This document shows, one piece after another, positions 61,096 through 64,000 of a DNA stretch of 64,000 bases. Source of the DNA: an uncultured Acetatifactor sp. Lineage in GTDB: Bacteria > Bacillota > Clostridia > Lachnospirales > Lachnospiraceae. How positions within the stretch are numbered: the stretch's first letter is position 1; each line of letters opens with the position of its first letter. The stretch spans positions 9,071 to 73,070 of the forward strand of contig CAJTMX010000018.1 in NCBI GenBank assembly GCA_910577235.1, given 5' to 3'. A program made the position numbers and the translations under genes. The notes below the pieces were generated by a model that was given only the letters and a program-made list of their open reading frames with translations, had not been told where the DNA came from and made no database searches.

Positions 61096-61656
61096 ATGAG
61101 TGAGACAAAACAGGTAAACGGCAGTATCTGGCACAGTATCAGCACCAGCCGGATAAAGCCTACGGATTTTATCTGTGTGATCGAAATATCCAAAGGCAGT
61201 AAAAATAAGTATGAACTGGACAAGGAGACAGGGTTTCTGATTCTGGACAGAATTCTACATACTTCCACTCACTATCCGGCCAATTACGGTTTTATTCCCC
61301 GTACATACGGGGATGACGGAGATCCTCTGGACGTGCTTTTGCTCTGTTCCGAGCCGGTGCAGCCTCTTACGCTGGTGCGGGCTTATCCCATCGGCGTGAT
61401 CTCCATGCTGGACAATGGCAAGAATGACGAGAAGATCATCGCGGTGCCTTTCAATGACCCCAACTACAATTGTTATCATGATATCACCGATCTGCCGCCT
61501 CATCTGGTGGAGGAGATGGAACATTTCTTTACCGTATACAAGGCGCTGGAAAAGAAGACTACGGCTGTGAATGAGCAGGGGGGGAAAGAAGAGGCGGTTC
61601 GGGTTTTAGAGAAATGTCTGAACAATTATATAGAAACCTTTGTTAAGGGTTGGTAA
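61096..61656 (+). CDS. ppa: Inorganic pyrophosphatase, class I
   Basis: 186 residues. EISKGSKNKYELDKETG, the substrate loop YPANYGFIPRTYGDDGDPLD with the metal-binding Asp triplet, and a C-terminal helix. It hydrolyses pyrophosphate in the cytosol, driving biosynthesis. Class I (family I) in a Clostridia genome, where family II is also common. AGGAGGACACGAA precedes the ATG. Own promoter and terminator. Confidence 0.95.
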   Translation: MSETKQVNGSIWHSISTSRIKPTDFICVIEISKGSKNKYELDKETGFLILDRILHTSTHYPANYGFIPRTYGDDGDPLDVLLLCSEPVQPLTLVRAYPIGVISMLDNGKNDEKIIAVPFNDPNYNCYHDITDLPPHLVEEMEHFFTVYKALEKKTTAVNEQGGKEEAVRVLEKCLNNYIETFVKGW

Positions 61657-61674
61657 CAACAGGTAAAATGCGGG

Positions 61675-61711
61675 CAGGCTTTCTGGGTTTCGGGCAGGAA
61701 AGCCTGTTTTC
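61675..61711 (+). terminator. Terminator of the pyrophosphatase gene
   Basis: CAGGCTTTC / GAAAGCCTG, 9-bp stem and a 14-nt loop, then TTTTCTTG. Confidence 0.9.
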
Positions 61712-61834
61712 TTGTAACGAGCAACTATCGGTTGCGTTTACTGGAAAAAATTGTATGTGCAGGTTGGTTTTCATCTGTGATATAAGATGGTATACTTATA
61801 CCATATTTTACAACAGTACAGGAGGATAAGGACA

Positions 61835-62254
61835 GTGGGTTTTTCGGAAAAGATATATGCGCTTCGCACCCAGGCGGGTATGTCCCAGGCATCTTTCGCG
61901 GAGAAATTGCAGGTCAGCAGGCAGACCGTGTCAAAATGGGAGTTGGGGACATCCTACCCGGAGATTGAGAAATTGCTGGCCATAAGCAGTCTGTTTCACG
62001 TGTCTACGGATTTTTTGTTAAAAGATCAGAGTGTTTCACAGGAAGACGTGAAGATGGACCGTCTGGTACTGCAGTTTCTGGGGTATGCTCAGGATATGGA
62101 TGGGATATCCAAAGATCTGGTCAATATCATGCGGGACGGCATAATCGATGACGGAGAAAAGAAACGCATGAATGAGATAGTAAAAACGCTGAACGAAGTA
62201 GCCCATATGATCGAGGAGATCAAACAGGCGCTACAGAACAGCGGTATATATTGA
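61835..62254 (+). CDS. XRE-family regulator, GTG start
   Basis: 139 residues. Helix-turn-helix in the first 55 residues (MSQASFAEKLQVSRQTVSKWE), a short linker and a helical C-terminal region (about 75-139). GTG 61835 has AGGAGG 9 nt upstream; a 16-codon extension is rejected. Followed by a terminator, so separate from feoA. Target unknown. Confidence 0.88.
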   Translation: MGFSEKIYALRTQAGMSQASFAEKLQVSRQTVSKWELGTSYPEIEKLLAISSLFHVSTDFLLKDQSVSQEDVKMDRLVLQFLGYAQDMDGISKDLVNIMRDGIIDDGEKKRMNEIVKTLNEVAHMIEEIKQALQNSGIY

Positions 62255-62255
62255 A

Positions 62256-62279
62256 AGGTGCCGGAAGGCATCTTTTTTT
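62256..62279 (+). terminator. Terminator with GGAA tetraloop
   Basis: AGGTGCC / GGCATCT stem (one G-T wobble) closed by GGAA, then a run of seven T. Confidence 0.9.
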
Positions 62280-62292
62280 ATCGTTTTTTTTA

Positions 62293-62321
62293 TTGACTGG
62301 TTAGTTGCGGAGGACTATAAT
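62293..62321 (+). promoter_or_regulatory. feoAB promoter
   Basis: TTGACT (62293-62298), 17-nt spacer, consensus TATAAT (62316-62321). The leader of about 130 nt contains a small hairpin (TTATTG / CAATAA near 62403). No certain Fur or DtxR-type box was recognised. Confidence 0.7.
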
Positions 62322-62456
62322 TAGCATGTCAATCAAACTCCCCGGCCAGTAGAGGGAACTTCTGATTCGCGGGACATTCGTCAAAATCCTTCGGACTTTG
62401 GCTTATTGTCACAGCAATAAAAGCGCTCACCGGGAGATATGAAAAGAGGAAAATGT

Positions 62457-62690
62457 ATGACATTGTACGAGACGCAGAAAGACCGGGAATATATGGTGGA
62501 GGGTCTGTATGTAGAGGAGGCGGTGACCAGGCGGCTGCAGGCGCTGGGACTTAACGACGGCACCAGGATCAGGGTGCTGAACCGCAAAAAGCGGGGGGCA
62601 TTGATCATACAGGTGCGGGGAACCCGGCTTGCTCTGGGACGGCATCTGTCGGATAATATCGAAGTCAGCGAATGCCTGCAGGAGAGATGA
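62457..62690 (+). CDS. feoA: Ferrous iron transport protein A
   Basis: 77 residues, SH3-like fold: LQALGLNDGTRIRVLNRKKR and ALIIQVRGTRLALGR are typical of FeoA. Start at ATG 62457 with AGAGGA 6 nt upstream; the ATG at 62439 is poorly spaced. It is a cytosolic partner of FeoB, 79 nt downstream. Confidence 0.9.
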   Translation: MTLYETQKDREYMVEGLYVEEAVTRRLQALGLNDGTRIRVLNRKKRGALIIQVRGTRLALGRHLSDNIEVSECLQER

Positions 62691-62769
62691 GGGGATGCGC
62701 ACTGTCTGCATAAAGCTTGTGGTACGCATAAAAAGGATATAGAAAAAGGGATATAGAAGAGAGAATATT

Positions 62770-64000
62770 ATGGAAAAACAGCATACACCCGAAAAAAAGT
62801 ATATTCATGTGGCATGTGTGGGCAATCCTAACTGCGGAAAGACCACGTTGTTTAACGCCCTGACGGGGTCCAGGCTGAAAGTTGCCAACTGGCCCGGCGT
62901 CACGGTGGAAAAGGTGGAGGGCGAGACGGAGTACGAGGGCATGGGAATCATGTTGGTGGACACTCCGGGCATATATTCCCTGACCTGTTACACGATAGAG
63001 GAAAAAGTCACCCGCAGCTGTGTTATGGACGATGATATAGATGTGATCGTCAACATTGTGGACGCCTCCTCTCTGGAGCGCAATCTGTATCTGACTTTGC
63101 AGCTGCTGGAACTGGGCAAGCCGGTGGTGCTGGCCCTGAATATGATGGACATAGTAAAAGAGCGGGGCTTGGAGATCGACCTGCACCGCCTGCCCGAGAT
63201 GCTGGGCAGCATCCCGGTGGTGCCTGTTTCCGCCGCGAAACGCACGGGTCTGGATATCCTGCTCCATGCGGTGATCCACCACTATGAGGAGGGAGCGGAA
63301 GAGTACATTCTGGACTATCCCCAGGAGATAGAGGACAAGATAGCCAAACTTTCCGTGATGATGCAGGCCCATTATCCCACCCATTCTTCTGTGAGATGGC
63401 ATGCCATTAAGTTGCTGGAGGATGACGAGGAGGTAAGGGAGGAGCATCCTATCAGGACTACCGATGTGGTGGAACGCAGCTACGAGAAAGAGATCATACA
63501 GTGTAAATATGCCTATATCGAGCATGTGGTGGGAGAAACGCTGTTTCATAAGGACAAAAAGGCGGCCACCACAGATAAAGCGGACCGTGTGCTGACCCAT
63601 CCGGTGCTGGGGGTTCCGGTATTTTTACTGATCATGTGCACGGTGTTTTTTCTGACTTTCACCGTGGGAGACCTGTTAAAGGGCGTGTTTGAGCAAGGGC
63701 TGGATATTTTTTCCGGCTCTGTGAGGAGTCTGCTGGAGGCTGTGCATGTGGCAGGATGGCTACAGTCCCTGGTGGTGGACGGGATTATCGCCGGAGTGGG
63801 AGGTATCCTCACTTTTCTGCCCAATATCTTCATCCTGTTCCTGGCTCTGGCGGTGCTGGAGGACAGCGGCTACATGTCCCGGGTGGCCTATGTGATGGAT
63901 TCCGTTATGGGAAGAGTGGGTCTGTCCGGCAAGGCGTTCCTGCCCATGATTCTGGGTTTTGGGTGCACCGTACCCGCCATCATGGCCAGCCGCGCGTTGG
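62770..64000 (+). CDS. feoB: Ferrous iron transporter FeoB (runs off right edge)
   Basis: 410 codons present, no stop before the window end. N-terminal G domain: G1 GNPNCGKTT, switch region WPGVTVEK, G3 VDTPGIYSL, G4 NMMD, G5 SAAKRTG; helical insertion; then the first membrane spans (from about residue 285) and the core SGYMSRVAYVMD. Imports Fe(II) across the membrane, powered or gated by GTP. Follows feoA; GAAGAGAG precedes the ATG. Confidence 0.96.
   Translation, partial: MEKQHTPEKKYIHVACVGNPNCGKTTLFNALTGSRLKVANWPGVTVEKVEGETEYEGMGIMLVDTPGIYSLTCYTIEEKVTRSCVMDDDIDVIVNIVDASSLERNLYLTLQLLELGKPVVLALNMMDIVKERGLEIDLHRLPEMLGSIPVVPVSAAKRTGLDILLHAVIHHYEEGAEEYILDYPQEIEDKIAKLSVMMQAHYPTHSSVRWHAIKLLEDDEEVREEHPIRTTDVVERSYEKEIIQCKYAYIEHVVGETLFHKDKKAATTDKADRVLTHPVLGVPVFLLIMCTVFFLTFTVGDLLKGVFEQGLDIFSGSVRSLLEAVHVAGWLQSLVVDGIIAGVGGILTFLPNIFILFLALAVLEDSGYMSRVAYVMDSVMGRVGLSGKAFLPMILGFGCTVPAIMASRAL

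Overview
The window looks like a chromosomal piece of a spore-forming Clostridia, most probably a Lachnospiraceae. Reasons seen in the sequence: a complete cotJA-cotJB-cotJC spore-coat operon, a GerA/SpoVAF-type spore germination protein, strong AGGAGG ribosome binding sites, sigma-A type promoters, an iron-sulfur scaffold/GGGtGRT gene pair typical of anaerobic Firmicutes, and two large c-di-GMP signalling proteins. I saw no rRNA, tRNA, CRISPR array, transposase or phage structural gene.

Left part (1-24 kb): the end of a repeat-built coiled-coil protein, a GH13 amylase-like lipoprotein, an acyl-CoA/AMP ligase, a convergent SSS sodium:solute symporter with a structured leader, an ABC permease/ATPase pair with no binding-protein gene beside it, argH, asd, a PAS-GGDEF-EAL protein, topoisomerase III (TTG start, with an internal 30-bp minisatellite), a left-handed beta-helix protein, the scaffold/GGGtGRT pair, a sugar-type binding lipoprotein, a binding-protein-GGDEF-EAL receptor, an SRAP (YedK/HMCES-like) protein and a chemoreceptor.

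Centre (25-40 kb): a tightly packed seven-gene operon: secreted membrane protein, ABC ATPase, ABC-2 permease, coiled-coil/Gly-rich membrane protein, MoxR AAA ATPase, DUF58 protein, and a 1527-residue membrane protein that carries three von Willebrand A domains and appears to be a fusion of two Bat-like proteins. It is followed by a minus-strand group of small membrane proteins (DUF2752, DUF4190, TM2/zinc ribbon, DUF4870-like) and a small lipoprotein.

Accessory island (40.2-43.5 kb): visibly AT-richer than its surroundings. It holds three co-directional genes: a two-domain protein ending in a nitrilase fold with an intact Glu-Lys-Cys triad, a winged-helix protein, and an all-helical protein of unknown function. 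They follow one strong promoter whose -35 box overlaps a perfect 10-bp inverted repeat. This is the best candidate for an undescribed (possibly defence) system.

Right part (43.6-64 kb): the SpoVAF-like gene, a metallophosphoesterase fused to a PrdX/YbaK tRNA-editing domain, a LytTR regulator/XRE-TPR/soluble GHKL kinase set followed by two ABC exporter half-transporters, an XRE regulator divergent from a transmembrane Ser/Thr kinase, a secreted LysM protein whose signal peptide is split by an apparent frameshift, a polytopic membrane protein, cotJABC, inorganic pyrophosphatase, an XRE regulator, feoA and the start of feoB, which runs off the right edge.
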